This document shows, piece by piece, positions 9,861 to 22,584 of a stretch of 64,000 nt of DNA. Position 1 is the stretch's first letter. Each line of letters opens with the position of its first letter. Made by a program: the position numbers and the translations under genes. The notes under the pieces were generated by a model. That model was not told where the DNA came from. It worked only from the letters and a program-made list of their open reading frames with translations, and made no database searches. The stretch is taken from the NCBI GenBank assembly GCA_022497155.1, contig MU385718.1, positions 930,001 to 994,000 on the forward strand, given 5' to 3'. Source of the stretch: Whalleya microplaca (taxonomy: Eukaryota > Ascomycota > Sordariomycetes > Xylariales > Xylariaceae).

Positions 9861-12085
9861 CTACGACAGCAAAACCCTGATCTCGCCCGTGGTCCTTGGG
9901 AACAGCGCCCTTAGGCTCGGCGATGACTCATCACCGCCGTCCCGATCCGCCGTCTGTCCTTCTTCTTCTTCCCCCTGCTCGGCCAACTCGTCGGCGAAGA
10001 TGAGCATCTCCTCGACGTGCTCGAAGTCGACGCAGAAGCGGTCGGCGGCCTCCTCGGTGATCTCGCGCGCGAGGCGCGAGTCCTGCAGGTGCTTGACGTT
10101 CTCCATGGCGTCCATGATGGCGGACGGCAGGAAGTCGTCCAGGTTCTGGCTCGCCTGCGTCAGGGCGTCGGGCCGCAGCGCCGGCGCGCGCGCCATGGCC
10201 GCAGCGTCCTCCTTGGTGTCGCGCAGGGGCGCGAGCGCCGCAAAGAGCGCCTCCAGTCCCGACTCGGCCCGCAGGAAGCCGTACTGGCTCTCGACGAGGC
10301 GCCCGCTGTGCTCGCGGATGGCGGATTGCAGGCGCGACGCGCGCGCGGCTGTGAAGGCGAAGGGGTGCAGGGCCTCCTGCGCGGCGAGTAGGCAGTTGAT
10401 GAGGAAGATGGAGCGCCGCGGGGGCGGGTGGATCGTCTCGGCCATGTTCTCGCAGCCGGACATGAAGGGGTCGAAGGATTCGGCGATGATGGGCGCGAAG
10501 TCGGCCTCGCGGTCGCCGTCGGAGGCGAGTGAGGTCTCGTACGTCTTCATGATGGCCGTTAGCTGCTTGAGGGAGTCCTGGAGGAATTCGGGCGGTCCTA
10601 GGTCCGAGGGTGTGTGCTGGAATTCGCCTTGGAGGGTTGTGATGTGGTCGCGCATAAGAGAGCGGAATTGCCGGAGCGCTTCCGTTTCTAGGTTTGCCAT
10701 GGACTGGAGCAGGACCGAGTCATTGCCGAGTAATTTTGAGAAGGTCACCCGGTAGAAGCTGAGAAGGTTGGCAAGTTTGTATGCCAGGATGGTCTCCTCG
10801 TTGGTCTGGATGACTTGCTCAACTCGTTGCCTCAGTATACGTGCTGCGCCTGACACGTCTCTATCTACTAATTCATTTAGAGCTTTCACCGCGTCGAACT
10901 CAGCCGGCCCATCGCTCTCATCAGCCATGAGGCTCCATAACTCATTTTCGCGCCCTTCTTGGATCCCTTTAGCGATCTCGTTTCCGTCCGATACGAACAG
11001 GACCTCGAGAGCTTCCCGTTCGCTGACCGTTGCCGAATGCGTCCATGCGAGCATGTCTCCTACATATCGCAACGGGTCATGGGCAACTAGTTCGATGGGC
11101 TTGACCGAGTTGTCCTTTGCGCCAGATGCCGAGGTTCCAGTTAAGGCTAAGTAAATAGCGTCCGAGAGGATCTGTTCTCTGGCCTCCGCAAAGAACTCTA
11201 GACAGTTCTGGAAGAGGGATGGCCGCTCGGCCAGCACACGGATTGCTCGACGAATAGACGCATTAATCTGCGGATTTTCTAAATTAAGCGTCTTAAACTC
11301 CTTCTGTATCCAGCGATACAGTTTTTGAAAAGCTTGGTTCAGATTTTTGGACGTCTGGTCCATGATCTCGAGACCCAATGTCTGACTTTCGAATCCGAGA
11401 AGAAATTCACAGTCTTTTCTAATGCGTTTCGCCTTTGCCAGGACCATAAAGAATTGGTCGTCGACGGGCTCAGCTGTCAGTGTCAATGAGGCGACCTCGT
11501 CCTCAGAGAGAACAAAATGCTCGCGGAAGGCTTTCAATACCTGCTGCTTCGTCTCGATGTTTTGCCTTTGCGTCATAAGAGACGAGGCCTCCCCAAGAGT
11601 GGAGGCCGTCGCTTCATGGGCTGATGTAACATGTCCCCTCATCTCCTGGTAGCTCTTATTGAGCTTGTCGATGGTAGTCCCAATCCTTCGCAATTGCTGG
11701 TCGAATGTTACTATATCCTCCCTATAGTAGGGCAAGTTGGGACTGTATTCTAAGTGCAACTCACCTCGGCCACTCGTCCGAACTCGGTGATAATTTTCCC
11801 ATTGCTGTCGATGACCTCCTTCTGGACATCTAGGCGCAGTTGCCTCCGGGTCTCGGCGCTGTGGGTAACATGGCGCTCATCCAACAGCGCAAGAGACTCG
11901 CGAAACTCGGCATCCGCATAGGAAGTTGACAGAACAGTCGTTATCTTAGATGAGACGGGATTTAACGAGGCCCGTGCCCCAGAACCTCCAGCAGGGGGCG
12001 ACAGCGGCCCTGGGGACAATGGCCCTGGCGATGATGTCCCATCCCGTGGTGGCAGATGGATTGAGCCGAGGCCGTTTGAGGCCAT
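9861..12085 (-). CDS. COG6: Conserved oligomeric Golgi complex subunit 6
   Basis: Subunit of the COG tethering complex, which acts in retrograde vesicle traffic within the Golgi. Exon 1 is 12085-11765 and exon 2 is 11696-9861; the intron (11764-11697, 68 bp) has a GTGAGT donor and CAG acceptor in phase 0. The product is 718 aa, normal for fungal Cog6. The junction reads [25 protein letters not shown], and the block [19 protein letters not shown] precedes it, as in other Cog6 N-termini. A helical, coiled-coil-prone region follows, then the long alpha-helical body. The first 50 residues are Pro/Gly/Ser-rich. The gene is divergent from ATG9 across a 978-bp shared upstream region. Confidence 0.93.
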
Positions 12086-13063
12086 GTTTCCAAATGGCTA
12101 GAACAATCTCTCGTCTAATAATTTCAAAGCATCCCGTATAAGTGATGCTAAGATGGACAGCAAAATACTAAACCTACTTGACGCTCTCTCATTATTGACC
12201 TTGCAAATTATAAGCTGGGCGTTGGATGAGATTGATATGTATACGCATATATGTACAATCACACCAATGAAGATGCATATCTCCAATGTAGGAGTGTCAG
12301 ATAGGTGTCACCCGGCAGAAGCTGTCAGAAGCTGTCAGAAGCTGACACCAACGTGTCAATGAATTGGAGCTAGCTAGTGGCTAGTGGGGAAGGGCAAGGC
12401 TATGCATGTACAACCCCTGTCCAATGACTTCACTCGGGCGCTAATGATAACAATGATAACAATGATAGCCTGATAGCAATACCTATCGATAGGCGATAGC
12501 TATGCGTATTAGGCAGGCTAGGTACCTAGGTAGCAGGGCAGGTAGCCTAGCAGCCCTAGTGATAACGCATGCGTCTGCCTCATCCCCAGTACTGCAAGTA
12601 CATACATATCGCCCAGTCATCCATCCAAGTCGGTAGGCCTTCAGGTGATCAGCAACCACTACCAAATTACTTGCACACCTGATTCTCCTCAGACACACCG
12701 GCAATCACAAGATCTTCTTCTCGCCGTAATCTGGATATGTGGTTTTAGGCTTGGGACCGATTACTTGCATTCTCCTTCACTACTTTCTCTCTTTCTCATT
12801 CTCTCTGTCTCTGCGTCTCTCTTCACAACTCCAGCCTGAACTTAGGTGCTGAAGTGCTTGGGTACTTTTATACGCCGTGCTAATTCAGAGTTCTTCTGCC
12901 CAAGATCATTTAACCTTTAACGTTAAACCGATTTCGCTTCGCTCGGAGATTGCTTTCTACTCTCGCATTCTTAAACTGATCATGATTTGGAAAATACCCT
13001 GAATCATTAGTTTCATCGCACAAGGAGAACTTGGCGACTCTACCTCACAGTAAAATTGACACG
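12086..13063. promoter_or_regulatory. Bidirectional upstream region between COG6 and ATG9
   Basis: Divergent start codons flank this 978-bp region. It contains two small tandem repeats: three copies of a 10-mer AGAAGCTGTC-like unit near 12318-12346 and three copies of a 9-mer AATGATAAC-like unit near 12442-12468. A CT-rich tract at about 12770-12830 lies on the ATG9 side. No specific operator is assigned. Confidence 0.45.
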
Positions 13064-15936
13064 ATGCCTCCGAACCTCTTCTCCCGCCTCGTCCCGTCCA
13101 CCGACCACCAAGCCTTCTACGACGACCGAGATGGCGATGTAGAGAGCAGAGCTGGATTGGCACTAGATGAAGAAAACCTGGCACATAATTTCCGCGATGA
13201 CGAGCTCGATCACGCCGACGCCCTTGGCCTTGACGAAAGTCGCGTCTCGACAAGGAGTCCCACCGCCGCCATGAGAGAAGCTCGTCGTGGTGCTCCAAGA
13301 GCAGGCAGGCGAGAGGTGAGACCACGGTGGTCGACACCAGAAGAGGATGGAGATAATGATGTGCCCGCTTCCCTCTTAGTGGAGGGTCCCAATGCTACCA
13401 CCTCGAAGCTCGATACACCCAGAGCCAACCCTCGGGGACCCCGAAACCCTACCCTAGCTGGTCCTTCACGAAGGATACAAGCGCAGTGGGAGACTGCACA
13501 GGCACACCAGAGATTGCATCAAGATGATGATTACGGTCCCTCTCCTGACCGTCGTCAGTCAGGACTCCCCACCAGGCGACCAGGCTTGACCGCCAGCCCT
13601 AAAGACAAGGCTATGTTTAGATGGGCTAATGTCTCAAATCTGGACGTCTTCATTAGGGACGTGTATGATTATTACTTAGGAGCAGGGATATGGTGTATCC
13701 TGCTCGAACGCTTTCTACATCTGCTGTGAGAACCCTAAGTCGTATACTTCCTTGCTTGAAGATCTCCGGCTCACATCATACAGGAAGGTCGTATTCCTCG
13801 CCATCTTGCTCACCTTGCTGTCCCAATGTATAGACTATAGCAAGATCAGGGAGAGCAAGAGTTTGTCACAAATCATGATCCCGCAATGTACCAAGCACAT
13901 GTGGGGAATTTGGAACCTGAGTCTCTGGTTCTGCAGTTTTTATTTCGTCTGGAAGACCATTCAGTGGGTTCTTGACATACCACGTTTATTACACATCCGC
14001 GACTTCTTCGTCTACCTGCTCGAGATTCCGGAAGATGACATGCAAACCGTCTCTTGGCAGGACGTGGTGTCCAAAATTACTGCCCTTCGCGAGGAGAATG
14101 TCAAGACCGCGACTAGTATCACGCCATCGCAACAGCGTTTTCTTTCCAAGCAGCTAGGGCAACATGTGGCGAGCCAGTCCAAGGAGAGGCTCGATGCTCA
14201 TGACATTGCGAACAGGTTGATGAGACGGGAGAATTACATCATTGCACTTTTCAACAAGGACATACTCGACCTTTCGGCACCAATTCCCTTTCTACGTAAT
14301 CGGCAATTGTTTTCTAAATCCTTAGAGTGGACTGTTCAGTTTGGAGTTCTAGACCTTGTATTCAACGAGGGTGGCCAGGTCCACCAACGAGTCCTCAAAT
14401 CGGATCACCGTGGGCATCTCAGTAGAGAGATGCAAACGAGGTTCACTTTTGCTGCGGTCATGAATCTTCTCTTCGCCCCCTTCCTGGCATGTGGCCTCCT
14501 TATTGACTTCATTTTTACATATTACAATGTAAGTGCCATCCTCGTGTAGAGTACGAACGATTACATGCTCATATATTTTCTAGGAATTCAAAACCAACAC
14601 ATCATCTCTGGGGGCTAGACAGTATACTCCCCTTGCGAGATGGAAATTCCGGGAGTTCAATGAACTTCCTCACCTGTTCGAGGAACGCCTCAACATGTCC
14701 TACCCTTTTGCGAAGCATTACATTGATCAATTTCCTAAAAAGAAAACTGAGTCGGCAGCCCGGACGGTCCAGTTCTTCGCCGGCGCCCTTATTGCAGTTC
14801 TTGCTATTGTGGGTTTCTCCGATCCGGAGATGTTTGTGGATTTCGAACTCTTCCCTGGAATGAATGCATTTGCATTCGTGGCACTTTTGACGACGATATG
14901 GGCGGTCGCTCGCGGTCAGATATCAGAGGAAAATGACGTGTTCGATCCCGAATATGCGATGACGAATGTGATCGAGTATACCCATTATCAGCCAGACCAG
15001 TGGAAAGAGCGACTTCACAGCTACGATGTCAAGGCCGAGTTCTCCGAGCTTTACAAGCCGAGAATTATTATCTTCCTCGAGGAAATCGTGGGCGTCTTAG
15101 TCACGCCTTTGGTCCTCTTCTTCAGCCTTCCGAAGTGCAGCGATCAGATTATCGACTTCTTCCGCGAATTCACGATTCATGTCGACGGACTCGGTTATGT
15201 CTGTTCGTTTGCCGTTTTCGACTTCCAAAAGGACCCTCGTAGTACCAGACCTCAGCAAGGTATTACGAGAGATGCCCGCGAGGATTATTACGCCACTAAG
15301 CATGGCAAAATGCAAGCCTCGATGCATGGATTCTTAGACAATTACGTCTACCATCCCAGAAGCGGGCTCCCTACTGGCCATCAATTAGGACCAGCAGGGC
15401 GTCACCAACAATTCCACCCTCCACCAGCTTTTCCTGGGCTAATGTCACCGACGTTAGCTGCGGACATGCGTTCCTCTCGCATCGGTCGTAGCGAAAGACC
15501 GAGAAGTCGGCCTCCTGGGCCCCAGCAGCCTAGCAGGACACCCCGCTTCGGACCAGCAGTAGCACCGTCACCAATGGCATCGATGTTGCTAGATCCTCAC
15601 CACCAACCGGCGGCCTCTGTTATAGCAACACGTACCCCACAACGAGCGCGCCAGCAACGTGGTCCGTACCACCAAGGCGACGGGGATATCATCGAGGAAT
15701 CGATGGAAGATGGAGGTGCCAGAAGCATTCTTCGTCGGCAAGGGACCACTTTTACTGACGATGGCGACGTAGAAGAGAGCGTCGCCCGTCTGGGTGAGTC
15801 AACCTGGGAAGGTTCACCCCATCATAGGATGAGTAGGGAGAACAGCACCGCGACCGAAGGCGAGGAAGGACCTGGGGTAGTGACCATGCTGAAGCAATTT
15901 CAGGAGGCTCACTTGAATCACAGAGGCGTGATGTAA
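13064..15936 (+). CDS. ATG9: Autophagy-related protein 9
   Basis: Multispanning membrane protein; in the family it is a lipid scramblase that seeds the phagophore. Exons are 13064-13725, 13784-14528 and 14584-15936. Introns are 58 bp (GTGAGA...CAG) and 55 bp (GTAAGT...TAG), and all junctions stay in frame, giving 919 aa. The N-terminus (MPPNLFSRLVPSTDHQAFY) and an acidic disordered stretch precede the core. Membrane segments are visible near residues 205-240, 265-292, 440-468, 527-547, 561-578 and 629-650. The block following DVYDYYLGAGIWCILLER is characteristic. The Pro/Arg/Ser-rich cytosolic tail from about residue 700 is typical of fungal Atg9. ATG at 13064 is the first in frame; the frame is open upstream only to a TTG. 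Confidence 0.95.
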
Positions 15937-16842
15937 CAGCCCAGGCAAGGCCGGCTATACACGGTAGGCGTTCGGTCTGAGACTTCGTTGAGTCACATGG
16001 TTGTTAGTATTAGCGTTGTTTTAGGTATGAATACGGCGTGCACAACTGTTCGGTGTACCAAGGATACTGCATCAGGCATAGACACACATGGTCGGACTGT
16101 GGCATCATGTCTTAACGGGGGCATCATTTGACTTTCCTCGCAATGGGACGGGTTTAGAGGCCGAAGTTTAGATACATAGTATTCTTACACATACAGTAGG
16201 GTCGAGTTCCCTTTGTGCCGGTAGTTGTCACACAATTCTTGAATAGAGTAGCATTAAGCTCTTAGATTATAGCATTATATGTCAAGTGTAAGCCAGTTGT
16301 TTCTCAGACTATAATAGACAAGCCTCGTTATCGATGAAGAGGATCATTGCTCTTCGTCCCGAGATACAGTAATTTGCAGGATGATGTCACCCTTCAGTTG
16401 TTCATAGGGCGACTAAAATAGGTCCTCTCGCTTTAACAACTGCCTCGGAGTAGATACCTAGTTTCAGTAACAGCACCTCAACTTCCTGTATTAAGTGTCT
16501 TAGCTGTGTTGAAAAGCCAAGCCAATAACCCCTTTAAATGTCCATATGACACAAATATACTCAAGTTTTGCAATGCATCCATATCTGAATATGTACTCTA
16601 CTAAACAAATGCAGTTGTTGACTTCCGAGATGGTAATCGTTACATCATAACTTCTCCAATTATTCTTCACAACTGACCTCACATCCTACTTCTTGAGCAA
16701 CTACTAAATCTTATATGTCAATACCCATCTGTACGAACGAGAAAGAATGCCCGGGAATAAACTTTTCATCATCTTGATAGATTCGCAATCTCAATTTAAC
16801 TTCCCGCCCTAGAGTATCTTATAGATATCTAGGCATGTCTTC
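15937..16842. other. Intergenic region after ATG9
   Basis: Holds the ATG9 3' end and the upstream sequence of the next gene. No gene, repeat or RNA was seen. Confidence 0.45.
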
Positions 16843-18187
16843 ATGATCCAGCTTCTAACAACCAGACTTTGCCGCCAACTGCCCGTTACGCGAGCACTTC
16901 TACATCAACTCACTCCTCAAGCTCATTTCAGTACAATCCAATTCACAAACCGCCATACCTCATCAAAAATGGAACCCGAAGCCAAGAAACTCGCCCTATT
17001 CGAAGCGGCCATGCAAACGGTCTACGGCCCCTACAACGCCGCCCTCTCCACCCCTGACTCCACCACCTGGACACCCCCCAGCAACCCCGGCGCCGGCGGG
17101 CACCGCGGGCGCTACCTCTGGACGGACGCCTTCGGCGTGGTCAACTTCATCACGCTGTCGCGGGAGAAGCCCTCCCAGTCCGCCTCCTACCTCGCTCTCG
17201 CGACCACGCTCGCGGAGACCGTGCACGGCGTGCTAGGACGCACGCGCGACGGCGGCGCGCAGCTGCCCGGCGCGACGCCCGACGCGCCGCTGGCGGGCGG
17301 CCTGCGCATCGGCAAGGTCGACGCGAGCGGCCCCGACGGCGACGGCCAGTACCACCACTACCTGACGCTGTGGATGTTCGCGCTCAACCGGCTGGCGCTG
17401 GCGACGGCGGACAGGCGGTGGAACGACCTCGCGGTGGAGTTGGCGAAGGCCGTGCACCCGCGCTTCATGACGCGGTGTGAGGGGCGCGAGAGCATGGTGT
17501 GGAAGGTGTCGGTGGATATGCGGCGCGTGCTGGTGCCTAGTAAGGGGCACCTGGATGATGTGGATGGGTTTGTGGTTTTTCGACTGCTGAGGGAGACGGG
17601 TCGGCGTTTTGATGGGGAGATGAGCGCGGAGGGGGGAAAGGAGAGGGTGGATTTGTCGAGCGAGATTAATGATTACCGCCGCGTCATGGCGCATACGCCT
17701 AAGTCGCTCTCGGGCGACCCGCTGGATCTCGGTATGAGTTTGTGGGTCGCGCATCTGGACCGCAGCGCCGAGTGGTCGCGCGCACTAGCTGCCGTGGGGC
17801 TTCGGGTCGCCCGGGATCGAGTAGTGCCTGCTTCGCGCGCGCCGCTGGGCTCGCGGGATCGGTATGCTCGACTGGCCTTCCGTGAGTTCGGGGCTTGTCT
17901 GGGAATCAAATGCTACTTTGGAGATGGGGAGGGAGACGAGGAGTCCCGGGACCTGCTCGAGGGTGTGGATGCTATACTCGGTGTCTGGGAGCATAAGCTG
18001 GAAGAGGGCTACGATGTGGATCTGAGGCCGATCAATCTGGTCATGTACGCTGCGGCGTTGATCCCGGGAGGTGAGTCTTTGCGCCTGATGTTGATGATCT
18101 TAAGATGCCAGGGGTGGCGATGTCTAAGCTAACTTGATGAATACAGCTTTCCGTGATGGATATCTCGGCGATCACAGCGGCCGTTGA
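16843..18187 (+). CDS. GC-rich protein of unknown function, possible six-hairpin (alpha/alpha toroid) fold
   Basis: Two exons, 16843-18070 and 18147-18187, with a GTGAGT...CAG intron of 76 bp. Splicing replaces a read-through tail with AFRDGYLGDHSGR and gives 422 aa. Patterns such as GRYLWTDAFGVVNFITL, LAGGLRIGK and DGQYHHYLTLWMFALNRL, with regularly spaced helices, resemble fungal hypothetical proteins that I associate with six-hairpin glycosidase-like folds; this is recollection, not a verified match. The first 40 residues are rich in Arg, Leu, Ser and Thr with few acids and could be a mitochondrial presequence. A second ATG at 16969 (AAAATGG) would remove it. The first exon is strikingly GC-rich from about 17030 to 17550 compared with its surroundings. 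Confidence 0.72.
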
Positions 18188-21100
18188 GGAGTTCATTGAT
18201 GATTCAACGACATTGAATACAGCTAATGCTTTCAAAACAGGGGAAACCATATTGGCGGCGGGGACGCTGAAGATAAAGCTAACGCAGCGATTTCTATAGT
18301 AAGCTGTAACAACCGGGGAGATACCTAGTTTCTCAATTAATGTATACTATATCATGATATCTCAGAGCCATGACTGAAATCATAGAAACCTATAACCAGT
18401 CTAGATTACATGACTTAGAATAAGATGCGCAGCACAACCCTGTGTCTCCTTTCAAGGCCGACTCTATGCCCCTGCCAACAGCGGTATCACGGCAACTCCT
18501 GTCCATACTTACATCGCCCTAGCAGATATACATGCCTAGAGCACCGTACTTGGGAAATTTTGGAGCGGATCTGGTGCCATGATCTGGTTTGACTACTGTG
18601 AACGCATTAGCGTCTCAGCACAGGAAAAGAGCGTACGGAGACTCATATCAGACGCACGAAGATATGTTACAATAGTAAAAATTCCATGTAGATAAAATAA
18701 ACATCGTGTACAATTTCTTGACTATGTTTTTGGACCTGCCCACCTCTAAGTCGATCATCTTTATGCTTCAAACCCTGTTCTTCTCTCACATGTGCAATTT
18801 TTCATGTTCAAACCCCAATGCCACCAACCTCCAATATCCAGAGTCTTGGACTATGCAAATCATCTATCACGGGGTTTCTTCTCGATGCATATAACATGGA
18901 GTCAGGGCTTGTATCTGGGGTCTGAAGTCCTACCAGCCCATTCCCAATGCTCGTTTCTGACGTATATCTCGGCTGCGTGATCTCGAGCTCTGCATGGAAT
19001 ATATATGTGGTCTCCTCCAGGACTGGTATGGATCCGAGTTCCTCCAGGACTCATAGAACAGCTGCAACGTGTCGTCGCAGGGCACGTTGCGATAACTACT
19101 TCCAGATTTAGGGGTGAAATGTCAAACTCCTGTCGGCATCAATAAACCTAGCCTAATGTGGAAGTTTCTCGGGCAAGCCTAGGGAGAGGTGGCCATTGCT
19201 AGCGACTCGGTTTAGCCAGCCGTCAAACACGCCGCATATATCTAGCGAGATAAGATTGTGTGACTATTTACATGTGCAACTACTTACATGTGCATGGCCG
19301 AGCCGAGTGGGTCGTGAGACAGCGAATTCGTGCAGTTTGGGAACACAAATCGGGGATTCATGCCCAACACATGCGGGTCCTGATCCTCCAATGACAGATA
19401 CACTTCTCTGTGATATATGTCGGAGAGAAAGTCCGCTTCGACTAGAGCAGCTGCTAGATCAGATCGTCTCGATCATCCGATGCGTTGTGAAAGCGTGGCG
19501 AAAGGAGAGAGGCCTGGCTCGGGCAGGAAGAGATAACGATGCTGATGATCTCTTCCGGAATGTTATCCATGGTTCACGGGGTGTAAGAGAGTGGATATGG
19601 GGCCAGCATTGCTAATGTAGATTGATCTTATCTGTATAATGGCCCAATGTCTCAAACATCATTGCAGCGGTGCCGAACTAACATAAGGGGTTACTTGCAC
19701 ATGAATGCCAAGGTAATCTACGACAGATGTTATACATTCTGTAGCCAGCTATCTTGCATATGGAGATAGATTGCAACTAACTAATATACAAGGTTACTTA
19801 CGCGAAAATTAGTAAAATGATCATGAATTTAATTTGCAAGCAAGTATTCTCGTATAAGAGGTCAAGATTAGGAATAGACGAAGTCAGGGATAAGTGCAAG
19901 GACTATTAGATGCGCCCTGTAATGCAGCAGAGCCTCAAAATCGTTTATATTTAGATGACGCCAAGAACTAGAAAGTGACAATGGGAACTTGTTATTATAA
20001 CTTCGGATGTCACTTTTCGCTGATCGCTTTGTCGGTATATCCTACCGGGTTTTAAAATACATAGAAACAGAAACAAAAGTGTGCTATAGCATATTTCATG
20101 AATTCTAGAGCATATTATGCTCTAGCCAAAGTGTAACCTCTACTTCTTCCAATCTATTTGCCTTTATCCGCAAGACAACCATCGATGTTTATACGAGGAA
20201 CACAAGGCCAAGAAAACTTCTAAGTCTGGGAACCCTAACTACAGTCGGCACTCCGGCAGCAGTGAAGTCTTTAGCTTAGTCTAGGAGGACCTAACCATTC
20301 CGTTTCTTAAGCCCAGTTCTGCCTGAAGCGCAAACATGGAAAGGTTGTAAGTGCCGGCTGAGAGAATAGTACTAGGTCAACTAGGGTACCCCGTTTTGAG
20401 AAAAACTGTACCTAGGTAGATTCAGATATATCCCGGACATGGAAGTCGTGAGTTTCTGTTGTTCGTTCCTGCATCTAGATTACCATGTGCAACTGATGAA
20501 GAAACGGAAGGAGAGAGCTAGAGCCCCTCAACCCTTCAGAGCGTTCGGGAGGGAACTGCGAGGATAACGAGGTTAGTATCGTAAAAAATAGGGTGTTCCT
20601 TTGGGGAGAGACTGTACAGTTAATAGACATAAGAGTTTCTCATATGAATTTGGTTAATATGAAACCGGTGAGTCAGTGGTAAGTCAAGCGGGTGGTTTAA
20701 AATAGGGGAACCACGGTGGGCCAGCTATATCACATCTGATCTCCACAACATTTTATAGGGGCATACAATGGCAATGCTAAAATATATATATATTGGATGT
20801 TCATCATTGAAATATATTTCCTCGATCTCAGCTAATAGATCAATAGTCAGCTGATTCATTCTTACCAGAAAGACCTGAATTATTAAAACCAAGTAGTGGT
20901 GTATAGTCGGGACAGAGATCGAGATGAATTGGGTCTTCAGCTTAGTAATCACTTCGTAGTGTTTTTGATAATACTAGAAGAGGAGATCTTATTCTTGGAA
21001 TATATCCATTGTAAGGGATGTGAAAGGGGGTATCGACAGCTGTGGGGAAGTATATTCTCCAGTTCCCAGTTTGAACTATAAATTATTTCACCGGAATTCT

Positions 21101-22584
21101 GGCTCAGCGCAGATATATAACCCCCAGGACAATACAGCGGTATTTATAGACATTTTTGAACAAGTCCACGGCACTGCTTATCTTATTACTAGCGGACCGA
21201 CTTTGATGTAACGCCAATGAACATTCAGCTAGGGCTGTGGAAGCAAGGCCGAGAACGACCTTGTTATCATCGATCGTATGATGATGGTACGATTACCCCA
21301 GGTTTCAGAGCTGCAGAGTGCCGATCCGTGAAGCCTTACCTGACTGTCGGGTCCAAATAGAGATTGACGAGATTGTTGGCCTTGAAAGATCCTGGGGGGA
21401 CCCATGTGAAGGAGGAATCTCTGGTAGAAGTCACTAGCCCATAGATTCTAGTCTGTCAGAGATCATCATGTCGGTGAACAGATCGTGGCAAAAAGGTAGG
21501 TTGGTCTCATGGATTGTCGATGAGTGCGCCAACGCAGATATCCTACTTGAAAAATAGAATCCGTCATTGCCTAGTAATTTTCGGCTCGTATTATATAAAT
21601 GAATGAATTATGTATGAAGAAGGAATCTGAGAGAGACGGCTGTGTTTGGGGGCTATTCAGTAAGCAAAGGCCATGGCGCTTAGTAATGCGCCGATGACCG
21701 GAAGCCAGCCAACGTAAAGGTGTAAGGTGAGAAACTCGGTGATGCAACAGAGTGAGCATTCTTCAATTCATTTACAAAATTCATGTCATATGTACTAAGC
21801 TGGCAGGCCTCAGCTATGGCCGCCCAAGGGAGAAACCGGAGGTATTACATAAAAAGTCTTAGCGGTTCATACTTATGAGTAGGTACTTGCTGACTTAATT
21901 TACCTCAGAGAGAGACAAAAGGGGTAGAGGATCTAAAGTAAAGAGCAAGATAGAAAATGCCTACAAAATGAAGATCACAGGTTCAAATAAGAATAAACAC
22001 TGTGAAACATGCACTCTACATAGATCATGTATAAGAAGAAATAAAATGAAAGAAAGTTGCTGTCAAATAGAAGAGCAAGTTCTACCTACTTTACTGTTAT
22101 TAGGTAGGCATGCCTCCAGCAGCAGTCGGGCGGCTTATGTGCATCAGCGACCCCCCACAAATGCACCCAGACTTGGCCCAAGGGAGGCTAGCGTCGCTTA
22201 GCTGGTAACAGGACGCATGCCCGAGACATCCCTGCAAAGCCCGGGCTCCGACTTGCGCTTTGCCGCTGGGAGAGATTGACAGGAAAACTACACATGCAGT
22301 TTAGAGTACAATACGGATTTGAGTCTCGAATCGAAGATTTTCCATACGAACCACTTGGCACCTCTTACTTCGCACATCATCCCGCCCGCAAATCCTCGCA
22401 GTCATCGCACTCCTCGCGATATATTTCGCAACATAGAACATTCGCAATCCTGGAGACCGCCGCAGCTAAGACCCAGCCTCCCCGAGTAACCGCCAGCGCA
22501 GCCCGTCTCCCTCAACCATCCATAGACGCAAATCTGGCGCTTCAACCAAGAGCCTTCGGCGAAGGCCCCGAAGCTGGGGCCAAA
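18188..22584. other. Gene-poor stretch of about 4.4 kb
   Basis: Mostly AT-rich. An open frame at 19196-19615 has only a TTG at its start and no domain. A minus-strand coding-like relic lies at 21104-21452 (listed separately). Otherwise I see nothing convincing. Confidence 0.4.
21104..21452 (-). pseudogene. Weak relic of coding sequence, family unknown
   Basis: On the minus strand a frame reads through 21452-21340 with a protein-like composition (FTWVPPGSFKANNLVNLYLD) and ends at a GTAAGG that could be a donor. A second coding-like frame at about 21295-21104 contains IDDNKVVLGLASTALAECSL. The pieces lie in different frames, are separated by stops, and cannot be joined with a normal-sized intron. 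I do not recognise a family. It may be a decayed gene or chance. Confidence 0.2.

Noticed and set aside
9889..10755. 288-codon plus-strand frame
   Set aside because: Antisense shadow of COG6 with Ser/Arg-rich composition typical of reverse frames in GC-rich genes.
19196..19615. 139-codon open frame on the plus strand
   Set aside because: No ATG at its start, no recognisable motif and no flanking exon that would extend it; left as unexplained intergenic sequence.
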